Positions 12,110-23,714 are shown, counted from the stretch's first letter. The stretch: DNA of 64,000 bases from Tubulanus polymorphus (GCF_964204645.1 NC_134027.1:25780485-25844484), one strand, 5' to 3'. The notes: generated by a model not told the origin, from the letters alone. Made by a program: numbers and translations.

Positions 12110-12545
12110 ATTGACTCAAATTTCACAAGCGCCATCTATCGTATTTAAGAATAAATGTCTAGATTGACAATTGGAAACAGGATAGTCGTTTCTAAATAAG
12201 TTCAATAACGTTAGACATTAATTACGTTGCCTAATTTGCTAATATTTCCAGTAATTCGAACATGTTTTGAATTCACAGACGCTTCTCATTACTGATCTAG
12301 TTTCATTTCGGGGAATTTCTATAAATGTATCCGGGGTCGAAAAAGTTTTTCTACGTTGAACCCCATCTAGCGGTTTTCCGGTGAACTAAAATCACAATAG
12401 ATCATTTGTGAGCGTGCGACTGAAGTTTCTGTGTTGGACAAATGAGCTGAGAATGGTTCTGTGGCAGTCGAGGGTTCTTTCTCTGGCAATCGAGGATTAG
12501 AGCATTTTCCCAGCACAAGTGTAAATAACCTAAAGTGATCATTGG
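12110..12545. repeat. Recurring 470-bp block, copy 4
   Basis: Same block as at 6048, 7684 and 9177, here upstream of GPCR copy 2. It begins in a short TTCACAATTCCAAAG/CTTTGGAATTGTGAA palindrome at 12065-12095. Confidence 0.88.
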
Positions 12546-13174
12546 TCTTACATTACAACATTACAATTAAAGCTGTCCCTAATTCCTAGAGATCCGAAGG
12601 TCAAATAGAGGATGAACAGGGGTGTCCCAAGTTTGAACCCATTCTACTGTAACTGATTGTAAATGCCGAGATAAGAATCAAAAATGAAATCAGTTGCGTC
12701 ACATAGATTTATATACAACGAGATGAATAGTGCTTTAAATGAAATGCAAAACATTTTAATCTGACGCACGAGCTTAATAGATTTATATACAATGGAAAAT
12801 GATATGAAAATATGAAAGGTTCATCAAGTTTCATCAACAACGAAAATCAGTAAATGGTAAAACAGCTTTATAGATTTATTATTCATTCATCTATTCGCCA
12901 CACGTATATCATACATATCATATTCCATTATGATTTAATAGACAGTATTTGAGCCGATTATTTCATTATCTCCACCGCTGCAAGTAAATCTCGGAGGCGA
13001 ATTCATTTTGGATAATTTTATTTACGCCACGAGCGCTATTCTTCTGTGGTCGGTTTCGTAGTCAAGACTGAAAACTTGTGCAACCATTATTCATCACGCT
13101 GTAATTAAATCTCTGAGGTGGATTGACTCTCCATCTCTCTCTCCTCTCTCTTTCCTCTCTTGCTCGGCACGTCA

Positions 13175-14212
13175 ATGCCAGTAACGACGATTAGGAACGA
13201 CTCAAACGGGTCGTGGGGAAATTCGACGCATGATGAGCAAGATTGTCCACTGAATAAGGAAACTTTAAACATTATAATCGTGTTTGTTTACTGTTTACCA
13301 GTAATTTGGACCACTGGATTTTTCCTCAATGTTTACACGTATTTCGTTCTCTATCGTTTCAAATCAGAAGTAACCACGTATTACATTCTACGTCTGTTGA
13401 CAATAGCGGACAATATTTTCCTACTGGGCTTTGCTGTTACAAAGTCTGGACGATATTTCGACAGCCTGCTTAAGTTTGGTAGGAACATTCAATATTTTGA
13501 GAGCAGGGGGTTTATTGGTCCGGTTCTCAAACGCCATACAGGTATTGTGCAAGAAATTTTCAAAATGGTTAGAAATCTGATTACGATGTTGATTAGTCTG
13601 GAACGACTGACTGTCGTGTTTTTCCCGTTTAAATCTAAATTCATATGTACTAAACGCAATTGTAAAATTTGTTTATTGATCATAGTTATTATGAGTATTA
13701 CGACTCAAGGCTGGCAGTATTTCACTAGAGATATTAAACGAATTGATGTTCTTTGCCCTTTTAGAAGAAAGCTGTGGGTCTCAGTGCGCCCTCCGCCCCG
13801 ATTTTCAAAACCAACAAGCTTGATACACGTATTAGGCATATTCGTACCATTTTTCGGTATAGGTCTTGCAAATATAATTCTAGTAATTTCATTGCATCAA
13901 GCTTCTAAAAAGCGCTCGGAAATTAGTACCAAAAAAACGAATGACAATCAAGCCGTAATACTAGCGATTTCAGTAATAACAGCATTTTCTTTATTCGAAA
14001 TGCCAATGGCTTTGCACAAGTTGCTTAATCAATTTTTCAAATTCAGCGGTTTTATCCCAAATCTTGATTTCTACTTTGTAGCGGCCTTGTTTGTACAGAT
14101 TGATTCCTCGGTTAATTTTTTAGTTTATTGTTTATCGAGTAAAAAATTCCGATCGCTTGCGTTCAACAGTTGCCCGCATTGGAATCGTAGGAGTAGCTAC
14201 AACTGGTTTTGA
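13175..14212 (+). CDS. Class A peptide-type GPCR, tandem copy 2
   Basis: Intronless, 345 residues from the ATG at 13175 (MPVTTIRND...). The reading frame is open 15 nt further upstream, but only from a TTG, so I use the ATG. Same architecture as copy 1: SLERLTVVFFPFKSK after TM3, EMPMALHKLLN in TM6 and NFLVYCLSSKKFR in TM7. N-glycosylation sites NDS, NGS and NST are in the N-terminus. Almost identical to copy 3 except in the first extracellular loop, which here reads FGRNIQYFESRGFIGPVLKR. It lies in a 2,253-bp tandem duplication with copy 3. The C-terminus ends RRSSYNWF. Confidence 0.92.
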   Translation: MPVTTIRNDSNGSWGNSTHDEQDCPLNKETLNIIIVFVYCLPVIWTTGFFLNVYTYFVLYRFKSEVTTYYILRLLTIADNIFLLGFAVTKSGRYFDSLLKFGRNIQYFESRGFIGPVLKRHTGIVQEIFKMVRNLITMLISLERLTVVFFPFKSKFICTKRNCKICLLIIVIMSITTQGWQYFTRDIKRIDVLCPFRRKLWVSVRPPPRFSKPTSLIHVLGIFVPFFGIGLANIILVISLHQASKKRSEISTKKTNDNQAVILAISVITAFSLFEMPMALHKLLNQFFKFSGFIPNLDFYFVAALFVQIDSSVNFLVYCLSSKKFRSLAFNSCPHWNRRSSYNWF

Positions 14213-14334
14213 TGACGAATAGCTGTTTGAGTGATGTCCATGGTTCGAACCCAACAATTGTTAGTACCTGATTAAAAATGAAACAATATTCGCTCCATCG
14301 GAACGTGATCAATACCGCCATCAGAATAGCATGA

Positions 14335-14785
14335 TTTTACATTGACTCAAATTTCACAAGCGCCATCTATCGTATTTAAGAATAAATGTCTAGATTGACA
14401 ATTGGAAACATAATGGTCGTTTCTAGATAAGTTCAATAACGTTAGACATTAATTACGTTGCCTAATTAGCTCATTTTTCCAGTAATTCGAACAGGTTTTG
14501 AATTCACAGACGCTTCTCTATACTGATCTAGTTTCATTTCGGGGAATTTCTATAAATGTATCCGGGGTCGAAAAAGTTTTTCTACCTTGAACCCCATCTA
14601 GCGGTTTTTCGGTGAACTAAAATCACAATAGATCATTTGTGAGCGTGCGACTGAAGTTTCTGTGTTGGACAAATGAGCTGAGAATGGTTCTGTGACAGTC
14701 GAGGGTTCTTTCTCTGGCAATCGAGGATTAGAGCATTTTCCCAGCAAAAGTGTAAATAATCTAAAGTGATCATTGGTCTTACATT
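14335..14785. repeat. Recurring 470-bp block, copy 5
   Basis: Block between GPCR copies 2 and 3; includes TATAAATGTATCCGGGG and GAGCGTGCGACTGAAG. It marks the boundary of the 2.25-kb duplicated unit. Confidence 0.88.
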
Positions 14786-15427
14786 ACAACAATGCGTTTG
14801 ATATACATCTTTTTTTTCATGAATATGAAGTTGTCCCTAATTCCTAGAGATCCGAAGGTCAAATAGAGGATGAACAGGAGTGTCCCATGTTCGAACCCAT
14901 TCTACTGTAACTGATTGTAAATGCCGAGATAAGAATGAAAAATGAAATCAGTTGCGTCACATAGATTTATATACATCTAGAGGAGTAGTGCTTTAAATGC
15001 AAAACATTTTAATCTGACGCACGAGCTTAATAGATTTATATACAATGGAAAATGATATGAAAATATGAAAGGTTCATCAAGTTTCATCAACAACGAAAAT
15101 CAGTAAATGGTAAAACAGCTTTATAGATTTATTATTCATTCATCTATTCGCCACACGTATATCATACATATCATATTCCATTATGATTTAATAGACAGTA
15201 TTTGAGCCGATTATTTCATTATCTCCACCGCTGCAAGTAAATCTCGGAGGCGAATTCATTTTGGATAATTTTATTTACGCCACGAGCGCTATTCTTCTGT
15301 GGTCGGTTTCGTAGTCAAGACTGAAAACTTGTGCAACCATTATTCATCACGCTGTAATTAAATCTCTGAGGTGGATTGACTCTCCATCTCTCTCTCCTCT
15401 CTCTTTCCTCTCTTGCTCGGCACGTCA

Positions 15428-16459
15428 ATGCCAGTAACGACGATTAGGAACGACTCAAACGGGTCGTGGGGAAATTCGACGCATGATGAGCAAGATTGTC
15501 CACTGAATAAGGAAACTTTAAACATTATAATCGTGTTTGTTTATTGTTTACCAGTAATTTGGACCACTGGATTTGTCCTCAATGTTTACACGTATTTCGT
15601 ACTCTATCGTTTCAAATCAGAAGTAACCACGTATTACATTCTACGTCTGTTGACAATAGCAGACAATATTTTCCTACTGGGTTTTGCTGTTACAAAGTCT
15701 GGACGATATTTCGACGGACTGCGTAAGTTTGGTAAAGACATTCATTATTTTGACAAGAGAGAATTCATCGGTCCGGTCCTCGTACGCCATACAGGTATCG
15801 TTCAAGAAATTTTCAAAATGGTTAGAAATCTGATTACGATGTTGATTAGTCTGGAACGACTGACCGTCGTGTTTTTCCCGTTTAAATCTAAATTCATTTG
15901 TACTAAACGCAATTGTAAAATTTGTTTATTGATCATAGTTATTATGAGTCTTACGACTCAAGGCTGGCAGTATTTCACTAGAGATATTAAACGAATTGAT
16001 GTTCTTTGCCCTTTTAAAAGAAAGCTGTGGGCTTTAGTGCGCGCTCCGCCCCGATTTTCAAAACCAACAAGCTTGATACACGTATTAGGCATATTCGTAC
16101 CATTTTTCGGTATAGGTCTTGCAAATATAATTCTAGTAATTTCATTGCATCAAGCTTCTAAAAAGCGCTCGGAAATTAGTACCAAAAAAACGAATGACAA
16201 CCAAGCCGTAATACTAGCGATTTCAGTAATAATAGCATTTTCTTTATTCGAAATGCCAATGGCTTTGCACAAGTTGCTTAATCAATTTTTCAAATTCAGC
16301 GGTTTTATCCCAAATCTTGATTTCTACTTTGTAGCGGCCTTGTTTGTACAGATTGATTCCTCGGTTAATTTTTTAGTTTATTGTTTATCGAGTAAAAAAT
16401 TCCGATCGCTTGCGTTCAACAGTTGCCCGCATTGGAATCGTAGGAGTAGCAACAACTGA
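15428..16459 (+). CDS. Class A peptide-type GPCR, tandem copy 3
   Basis: Intronless, 343 residues from the ATG at 15428; an upstream TTG in frame is rejected as the start. The N-terminus, TM3 to the third loop and the C-terminus match copy 2 nearly exactly, but the TM2/loop 1/TM3 stretch (DIHYFDKREFIGPVLVRHTG) matches copy 1, at the DNA level too. ERL replaces DRY, and NFLVYCLSSKKFR closes TM7. Expected to be a plasma-membrane receptor coupled to G proteins. The intact frame and conserved motifs argue against a pseudogene. Confidence 0.92.
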   Translation: MPVTTIRNDSNGSWGNSTHDEQDCPLNKETLNIIIVFVYCLPVIWTTGFVLNVYTYFVLYRFKSEVTTYYILRLLTIADNIFLLGFAVTKSGRYFDGLRKFGKDIHYFDKREFIGPVLVRHTGIVQEIFKMVRNLITMLISLERLTVVFFPFKSKFICTKRNCKICLLIIVIMSLTTQGWQYFTRDIKRIDVLCPFKRKLWALVRAPPRFSKPTSLIHVLGIFVPFFGIGLANIILVISLHQASKKRSEISTKKTNDNQAVILAISVIIAFSLFEMPMALHKLLNQFFKFSGFIPNLDFYFVAALFVQIDSSVNFLVYCLSSKKFRSLAFNSCPHWNRRSSNN

Positions 16460-16589
16460 TTTTGATGACGAATAGCTGTTTGAGTGATGTCCATGGTTCG
16501 AACCCAACAATTGTTAGTACCTGATTAAAAATGAAACAATATTTGCTACATCTGAACGTGATCAGTACCGCCATCAGAATAGCATGATT

Positions 16590-17020
16590 TTGCATTGACT
16601 CAAATTTCACAAGCGCCATCTATCGTATTTAAGAATAAATGTCTAGATTGACAATTGGAAACATAATGGTCGTTTCTAAATAAGTTCAATAACGTAAGCC
16701 ATTAATTACGTTGCCTAATTGGGTAATTTTTCCAGTAATTCGAACAGGTTTTGAATTCACAGACGCTTCTCATTACTGATCTAGTTTCATTTCGGGGAAT
16801 TTCTATAAATGAATCCGGGGTCGAAAAAGTTTTTCTACGTTGAACCCCATCTAGCGGTTTTTCGGTGAACTAAAATCACAATAGAACCTTTGTGAGCGTG
16901 CGACTGAAGTTTCTGTGTTGGACGAATGAGCTGAGAATGGGTCTGTGGCAGTCAAGGTTCTTCCTCTGGCAATCGAAGATCAGATAATTTTTCCAGCATA
17001 AATAATCTAAAATGATCATA
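16590..17020. repeat. Recurring 470-bp block, copy 6
   Basis: Sixth copy of the block, downstream of GPCR copy 3. It is the most divergent at its end (TTTTTCCAGCATAAATAATC). Confidence 0.88.
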
Positions 17021-17079
17021 ATCTAAAATGGTCTTACATTTAAACAATGCGTTTGATATAAAATTAGTGAATGTTTTTC

Positions 17080-17580
17080 ATTAGGGTTTTCTGACTTTCG
17101 TCGAAAACCCTCTTGAAATTCTGTTGATTATTATTATTATTATATATTTTCCGCCGATTTCGTCAAATAAAATTCATCTTCATTCAGATTCGGCAACTGA
17201 CAGCTTCGAAACGAAATGTATAAATTGATACTGTAATAACGGTCTCTCTGAACCAACAGATTGTCTGAATGTACTTTCCATCCTATTTGAAACTTAAAAT
17301 TACTTATTAGGTTACTGTAAATAAAGAATTGAATTGAATTGTTAGACAACAAGCACCGGCGAAATAACAGTTGTGAAGTCATTTAGTAAGTAAATAAAGG
17401 GGGCTCCGAGAATTTCCAAATCACGGGGGACTATACTGGGGTTAGACCATTCAACCAAAAAGAGGATTGCTCCGATAATATCCAAATCATCTCGAATACC
17501 CGGTAATTAATTTTTCCTTTCGATCACATGCATCCAGAAAACCCATTATCGCTGCTTTGCAGCTATATTTTCAAATTGTA
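17080..17580. other. Gene-free insertion of unknown repeat DNA
   Basis: Starts with an inverted GGTTTTCTGACTTTCGTCGA / GAAAACCCT motif, then ATT microsatellite-like DNA and low-complexity sequence. Nothing coding was recognised. Confidence 0.5.
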
Positions 17581-17584
17581 ATCT

Positions 17585-18510
17585 CATTTGATTTTCTCAT
17601 TTGATTTTCTCAGTCTACCGTAAACCTATCAACGCTGAGGCATACCTTCACTTCTTTTCGTTTACGGCTAAATCAATCAAAATTGGTCTCGCTCAAGGCC
17701 TCTTTCTCCGTGCACTACGGATCTACGATGAAACCTTCCTTTCGGCTGAATTTGACCATATATCCAACTCTCTCAAAAATTGGCTTACTCTGATCACATT
17801 TTGAAAATCGCTATTTCTAAGGCTAAACGTACTTTCTTCAATTCTAAACCTCCAGAAAATAAAAAACACATTTCAGAGTTCATTGTAGTTCCATATATAC
17901 CTGTTTTGGAAAAGTTTCGTCACTCTCTCCCTTTATTGGATAAACAAATCATTTTCACGTATGAAAACAAAATTAGTAAGACTTTGGTTAAAAACAATCA
18001 ATCTAAACCTTTGGACTGCGGAGTTTACAAAATTCCTTGTTTTGGCTGTGATAAAATTTACTTTGGAGAAACTTTTCGTGAATCAAATACTCGAATTTCG
18101 GAACACAAAAAAGGATATTATAAATTAACAACCAGCTAGTGGCGTAGCCAATCACGTTTGGAACACTGGTCATAGTTTTAATTTTGATGAAGCCGAAATT
18201 ATTTATACTTCCAGCAGTTACAATAAACGCCACATAGTTTGAGTCTGCCTTAATTACTCGTCACTCAGATATTAGTACCAATTTGAATAATGGCTTTTCT
18301 CCGCACAAGTCCCTTCTTTCTAAGTATATTACTTCATGCCTTGCCAAACACTAATAATTTACTCACTCACCAATTTACTCAATTAACCTGTTCTCCTCTG
18401 TATATATACCTCACACCTGACGATGATCTTAAGGGTCAGATCGAAACGTCGTGTATTCTATATATTTTAGATTGAATAAATGGATTCTTGTTTTTAAATT
18501 CTTTTAATCT
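17585..18510 (+). mobile_element. Decayed Penelope-like element, RT tail plus GIY-YIG endonuclease
   Basis: Frame fragments read VYRKPINAEAYLHFFSF and LRALRIYDETFLSAEF, the end of a Penelope-like reverse transcriptase. They continue in another frame (17780-18139) through CGVYKIPCFGCDKIYFGET, a GIY-YIG nuclease with its Gly-Val-Tyr and Ile-Tyr-Phe-Gly motifs, then NHVWNTGHSFNFDEAEIIYT. Frame changes near 17790 and 18140 and a stop at about 18240 show it is dead. The 3' tail CTGACGATGATCTTAAGGG, GATCGAAACGTCG and TTGAATAAATGG is typical of these elements. The 5' part of the RT is missing. Confidence 0.85.
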
Positions 18511-19000
18511 GTAGATAGTGGGTTTTTAACTTATTGTGAAACATTTTATTTGACGCACGAGCTTAATAGATTTATATACAACGAGATGAGTAGTGCTTTA
18601 AATGTTAAACATTTTATTTGACGCACGAGCTTTATAGATTTATATACAATGGAAAATGATATGAAAAATATGAAAGCTTTTCCAACAAAACTCATTTTAC
18701 ATTCATCTATTTGCCACATGTATATCATCATAATCGGTGTATTATTCTGTTAACAGACAATGGTTAGCGATTATTTCATTTTCTCCACTGCTGTAAGGAG
18801 TAAATTGAATTAGAATGATTTGATTTACGCCACGAGCGCTATTCTTCTGGGGTCGTCGGTTTCGTTGTCGAGACTGGAAACTTGTGCACACATTATTCAT
18901 GATGCTGAATCTCGAAGGTGGATTTGACCTACGTGCAATGAGATAATTGCTCTTAGATTTGATTCTCCCCTCACTCTCTCTCCCCCCTCACTCTCTCGGC

Positions 19001-20038
19001 ATGTCGCTGTCAGTAACGACGATTAGAAGCTACTCAAACCGGTCGACGGAAAATTCTACAGTTGGAAAAGATTGTCCACTGAATAAGGAAACATTAAATA
19101 TTATAATCGTGTTTGTTTATTGTTTACCTGTAATTTGGACCACTGGATTTTTCCTCAATGTTTACACGTATTTCGTTCTCTATCGTTTCAAATCAGAAGT
19201 AACCACGTATTACATTCTACGTCTGTTGACAATAGCGGACAATATGTTCCTACTGGGTTTTGCTGTTACAAAGTCTGGACAATTTTTCGACGGACTGCTT
19301 AAGTTTGGTAACGACATTCATTATTTTGACACGAAAGACTCAATTGGAGCGTTCCTCGTACGCCATACAGCTATTGTGCAAGAAATTTTCAAAATGATTA
19401 GAAATCTACTGACGATGCTGATTAGTCTGGAACGACTGACTGTCGTGTTCTTTCCATTAAAATCTAAAATGCTGTGCACTAGACGCAATTGTAACATTTG
19501 TTTATTGATCATGGTTATTATGAGTCTTGCCACTCAAGTCTGGCAGTATTTTGCCAGAGATATTAAACAAATAAATGTTCTTTGCCCTTTTAGAAGAAAG
19601 CTGTGGGTCTTGGTGCGCCCTCCGCCCCGATTATCAAAACCAATAAGCTTGATACACATATCAGGAATATTTGTACCATTTATCGGTCTAGGTCTTGCAA
19701 ATATAATTATAGTCATATCATTGCATCAAGCTTCTAAAAGGCGCTCGGAAATCAGCGCTCAAAAAATTAATGACAACCAAGCCGTAATACTAGCGCTATC
19801 AGTAATAACAGCATTTGCTTTATTCGAAATGCCGATGGCTTTGCACAAATTGCTTAATAATCTTTTCAAATTCAGAGGTTTTATCCCAAATCTTAATTTC
19901 TACTATGTGGCGGCCTTGTTTGTTCAGCTTGATTCCTCGGTTAATTTTTTAGTTTATTGTTTATCGAGTAAAAAATTCCGATCGCTTGCGTTCAACGGTT
20001 GCCCGCATCGGAGGCGCAGTGAGTTAATACGGTTTTGA
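19001..20038 (+). CDS. Class A peptide-type GPCR, tandem copy 4
   Basis: Intronless, 345 residues from the ATG at 19001 (MSLSVTTIRSYSNRS). The frame is open upstream to a TTG at 18947, but the homologous ATG and the CT-rich leader support 19001. Seven membrane segments as in the other copies, SLERLTVVFFPLKSK, a QINVLCPFRRKLW loop and NFLVYCLSSKKFR. Divergent first loop (HYFDTKDSIGAFLVRHTA). The most diverged member, adjacent to the transporter cluster. Its stop lies 324 bp from the stop of the first transporter, so the two genes converge. Confidence 0.92.
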   Translation: MSLSVTTIRSYSNRSTENSTVGKDCPLNKETLNIIIVFVYCLPVIWTTGFFLNVYTYFVLYRFKSEVTTYYILRLLTIADNMFLLGFAVTKSGQFFDGLLKFGNDIHYFDTKDSIGAFLVRHTAIVQEIFKMIRNLLTMLISLERLTVVFFPLKSKMLCTRRNCNICLLIMVIMSLATQVWQYFARDIKQINVLCPFRRKLWVLVRPPPRLSKPISLIHISGIFVPFIGLGLANIIIVISLHQASKRRSEISAQKINDNQAVILALSVITAFALFEMPMALHKLLNNLFKFRGFIPNLNFYYVAALFVQLDSSVNFLVYCLSSKKFRSLAFNGCPHRRRSELIRF

Positions 20039-20361
20039 TGGAGTGATGTCCATGGTTGGAACCCAAACTGTAATTACTAGCAAGACACATATAATACCAA
20101 AGCTTAGATGTAAACAGAATTGCAAAATTTATTTCAAAACACATTAAAAAACAATTGTGGCCTTATATATTCGAACACTTTAAATCAAATTCATTGAGTC
20201 GTAACGGGTTCGAAATGTTTCCTTGAACTAATATCTAATTCGATGTTACGGCTATATATCCTAATAGCAAACTTCCAGAATACAGAATATTAGCTCAAGG
20301 ACTCGTTTATCTTTCTTATTGTGGGACACCGTGCTATCGTAATCATCAATGGTTTACAGTG

Positions 20362-21890
20362 TCATTCTGCTGACTGGTGAGCGGTTATGACAGGCATTTC
20401 CAGCTGACCAGGTGATATAACATACACTCGTATTTCTTCCCCAAGCTCTGAAACGACTTTACACCGCCTGTGTTCATTAAAACTCTTCCACCACGGAGGC
20501 AACAAAACTATTACGGAACAGACTATAGAAACTGCAGTAAAATAAAGCGACAATCTATAATCACCACTGGTAGAATAAATCCAGCCAGCGATCGGGGCTC
20601 CGATGATCAGTCCTATACCGCAGGCGAAACAAGTATAACAGAATCCAATTTCTAATCGCTCGTAGCCAAGAACATCACTCGTTATAGCTGGCAGTAATAC
20701 TCCATAAGGTACCGACATAAAACTAGATGCACAACCGAATATAAGCATTATCCAGAATTCTTTCGTTAAAGTCATTAGTATTACACATATCGCCATTATC
20801 ATATACGATAATAGCGCCTGAGAAAACATGTGCACTTTCTTCATATGAGCGAAAACACCTTGGATAATACGGCCTGTAAAATTAGCAATACCGTATCCCA
20901 TTAAAAAGCGGCTGGCATCTAGTTTACTGACGTTTGTTTGGTACTGCACCAGAGCCGTCAGATGCACGAACATTACTGACAATGCCATCGTGAATAGAAG
21001 CCCATTGATGAGCAATAGTATAAAAGGTACGCATTTCAAAATCGAAAGTTTTAAGACGTTCTTTTTGGTTTTTGGCTGTTCGTGGTGTTTTAGTTTAGGA
21101 ACCAGGCGAATCATTACTCCGCATACAGTCAGATTAAGAGAAATACCAGCTAGAATCAACAGGCTACCGCGCCAACCGTATGATACAATGGTAGATTCAA
21201 TTATAAGCGGCATTACAATCGTTCCTAATCCTATTCCGGAGATTGCAAATCCTTGCGCCAATGCCTGTTTTTCAGGGAAAAATGTAGGTGCCATGACAAT
21301 TAACGGCGAGAATGAAATACCATAACCAAATCCTGAAAAACATACATAGGTTCAGCCGATCGGTGACCGATTCTTGATCTAAATGAACTTCAAATGACCA
21401 TCCCTTACCTGTTATTATACCGAATGTAACCATTAAAACGTAGATATTATTAGCAAATACGGCTGACAACATCCCGGTAAACGAAACAAATCCGGAAATT
21501 ATAAATACCCAGCTATAGCCGATATAACTGACTAGGACTCCTGCTAATGGACCTGCAAAGTGGATGATAATAATAATAGGTATAAAATAAACATCAGTAT
21601 GAAATAAAAACGAGCTGAGAAAATAGTAATTTAAAACACTTGGAGAATTACATACCCAGCAAACACGACAGACCGATATTTAACGATGCTACAGTACTCG
21701 TTAACGAATAACTCTCACCAAACGACTCAATCCATTCGACGTAATAAATACTCGTAGAGTATGAGATTCCAGCTGTTATGAATCCTGCAATAAACGCTGA
21801 TATAACGACAATCCAACGTGATTCTGGCACCGGACAGGTTTTTCTACTGACCGAACTAGACACATTCCAAGTTGTTTTCAATATAGCCAT
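20362..21890 (-). CDS. SLC16-like MFS transporter, copy A
   Basis: Three exons: 21656-21890, 21409-21552 and 20362-21332, giving 449 residues. A monocarboxylate transporter-type major facilitator, expected to move small organic acids or related solutes across the plasma membrane; the real substrate is unknown. Evidence: TM1 begins with RWIVVISAFIAGF (MCTs have GGWGW-V-F here), a STSIYYVEWIESFGESYS loop, GPLAGVLVSYIGYSWVFIIS in exon 2, and FFPEKQALAQGFAISGIGLG, the MCT-like TM4-5 signature, in exon 3. Twelve membrane segments fit the length. The ATG at 21890 (MAILKTTW) aligns with copies B and C; an earlier in-frame ATG at 21920 is possible. Intron 2 is 76 nt and contains a frame break, unlike copy C. 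Confidence 0.88.
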
Positions 21891-22299
21891 CGTAGTTTCA
21901 ATATGCTTCAATATCCACAATTTTCAAAAATAGTGAAGTTCAGGTACAATCTATTCAGTTTTAAAAACTAGTTCTCGCCAGTGTCATTTGCTAACATCAA
22001 AATGTGACAGCGCACGTATTATAATTAAACTAGTTAACACGATGCTTTATGAGCCCGTTCGTCACCATCCACAAATAGTTTCTTTCCGACTAAAGATTTA
22101 TTCTAGGTTTAAGTAGGTTAGAAATCGAGTTTTTATTTATACAGAAATAAAGCCGTCGAGCGCGCTCTATTCATGTAGCAATGTGGGCCCAAGTGGGGCA
22201 ATAGTGCAAGGGTGAAGGAACACATTCCATACGTTGGTAGTGATTCGGTTCTTCAATATTTCACGTGATTCAAAGATCTACCCACTTTAAACAGGTGGT

Positions 22300-22450
22300 A
22301 TGGTGTACTGGTCGACCGAATGACTTGAAGACTGGATGACTGGACGACTGAACGACTGGATGACTGGATGACTAGACGACTGGTCGACTAGATGACTATG
22401 TGACTGGAACACTGGGCGACTGGTCGAATGGAAGACTGGGTGATTAGTCG
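22300..22450. repeat. ~10-bp minisatellite (GACTGGATGA)n
   Basis: Roughly fourteen imperfect repeats of GACTGGATGA and variants such as GACTGGACGA, upstream of transporter copy A. No gene. Confidence 0.85.
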
Positions 22451-22454
22451 ACTG

Positions 22455-22800
22455 GATGACATAACCATCATCCCCATCTCCACCATCTCTACAATCACCT
22501 TCTCCAGCATCGCTACCATCATCACCACCATCCGCACCATTTACATCATCTTACCCATCACCATCATCTCCATCACCTCCACAATCACCTTCTTCAGCGT
22601 TACCACAATTACCATCATCTCTACCATCACCATCATTACCTTCTCCAGTATCAAACCATCCCCAGCATCACCAGCATCACCATCTCCGGCATCACTATCC
22701 TCAACCACGATCACCACCATCTGCACCATTAACACCATTTCAACCATCACCACCATGTTCACTATCACCAGTTGCACCATCTGCACCATCAGTGAACCGT
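22455..22800. repeat. Cryptic (CAC/CAT) simple-sequence region
   Basis: Long pyrimidine/purine-asymmetric stretch of CACCATC, CATCATC and CTCCATC words. Frames on both strands (Thr/Ile-rich and Met/Val-rich) are translations of this low-complexity DNA and are not genes. Confidence 0.85.
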
Positions 22801-22804
22801 TTTG

Positions 22805-23714
22805 CAATATAGCCCGGTAGGTCACTGTTCTTCGGCATTCTTAGCAAAGTATAAAACAAACCGTTATTTGTCGCCGTGACGTGGTTTCGTTGGAAGTTTC
22901 CGAATATCAGACATACTAGTACAAGAGATCGAATACTGGTGTGTTCGAAATATTTTTCTTTGTATTAGTCAGTTCCACGACGCACTGTGCGTAAATGGTG
23001 TTATCAGGGCCAAGAACGACAAAATAGTTTACGTATCTATCTTAATTATCGTATCTATACCAGTTACTCAGTACAAATGCGCGAGTATCGAACCCATTGA
23101 TACTGAATCTATGTAGTTTTGATGACGAATAGATGATGGGTAGGGGTGTCCAAGGTTCGAACCCAGAATGTAGTAACTGATACTCTGATGCTGATTGTTT
23201 GATGCTGATGCACAATATTCTGTGGATGGACAGGGGTGTCCTGGGTTCAAACCCAGTAACTTTTAGTATTTTAAAAAATCGCTCAATCGGAACGTGATCA
23301 CTACCACCATTCACTATCAGGGCCCAGTGACAAGCAGGTTCGTGTGCTGGCTGTGTAGGTAACACTTCAGTCCCGTTTTGATCCAACAATAAAGTGAGTC
23401 GTGGAAAAACAAGAAGCAAGATAGACATAACACCAAGGTCAAGTCTTAGATGTAACAGAATTGCAAAATTTATTTCAGAATACATTGAGAACGAGCTGTG
23501 GCCTAAAATACTCAAACATTTTAAATCAAAATGCAGTTTCATTGAGTCATAACGAGTTCGAAATGTTTCCTTGAACTATTATCTAATTTTATATTTCGAC
23601 TACAACATCCTAATAGCCAACTTCAGGAATACTGGATGTTAGCTCAAGAAAACATTTTAGACTCGTGTTTCGTTATTTTGGGATTCAATATCATCGTAAC
23701 GACAGAGTGTTTCA
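22805..23714. repeat. Downstream flank of transporter B with tRNA-like boxes
   Basis: No gene. Contains two copies of a GACAGGGGTGTCC-type phrase with CAAGGTTCGAACCC (23150) and TGGGTTCAAACCCAG (23242), which fold like tRNA T-arms and suggest tRNA-derived SINE remnants. Then follows the shared flank GAACGTGATCACTACC to CTCAAGAAAACATTTTAGAC. Confidence 0.6.

Noticed and set aside
13160-13174. Upstream in-frame extension of GPCR copies 2, 3 and 4 (MLGTS..., MLLDL...)
   Set aside because: These begin with TTG; the downstream ATG is conserved in position in all four copies.
10191-19000. Calling the conserved upstream blocks a proven promoter
   Set aside because: Position is conserved, but duplication alone would explain it; kept only as a low-confidence feature.
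22428-22825. Thr/Ile-rich and Met/Val-rich frames on both strands
   Set aside because: Low-complexity CAC/CAT DNA with no start context or homology.
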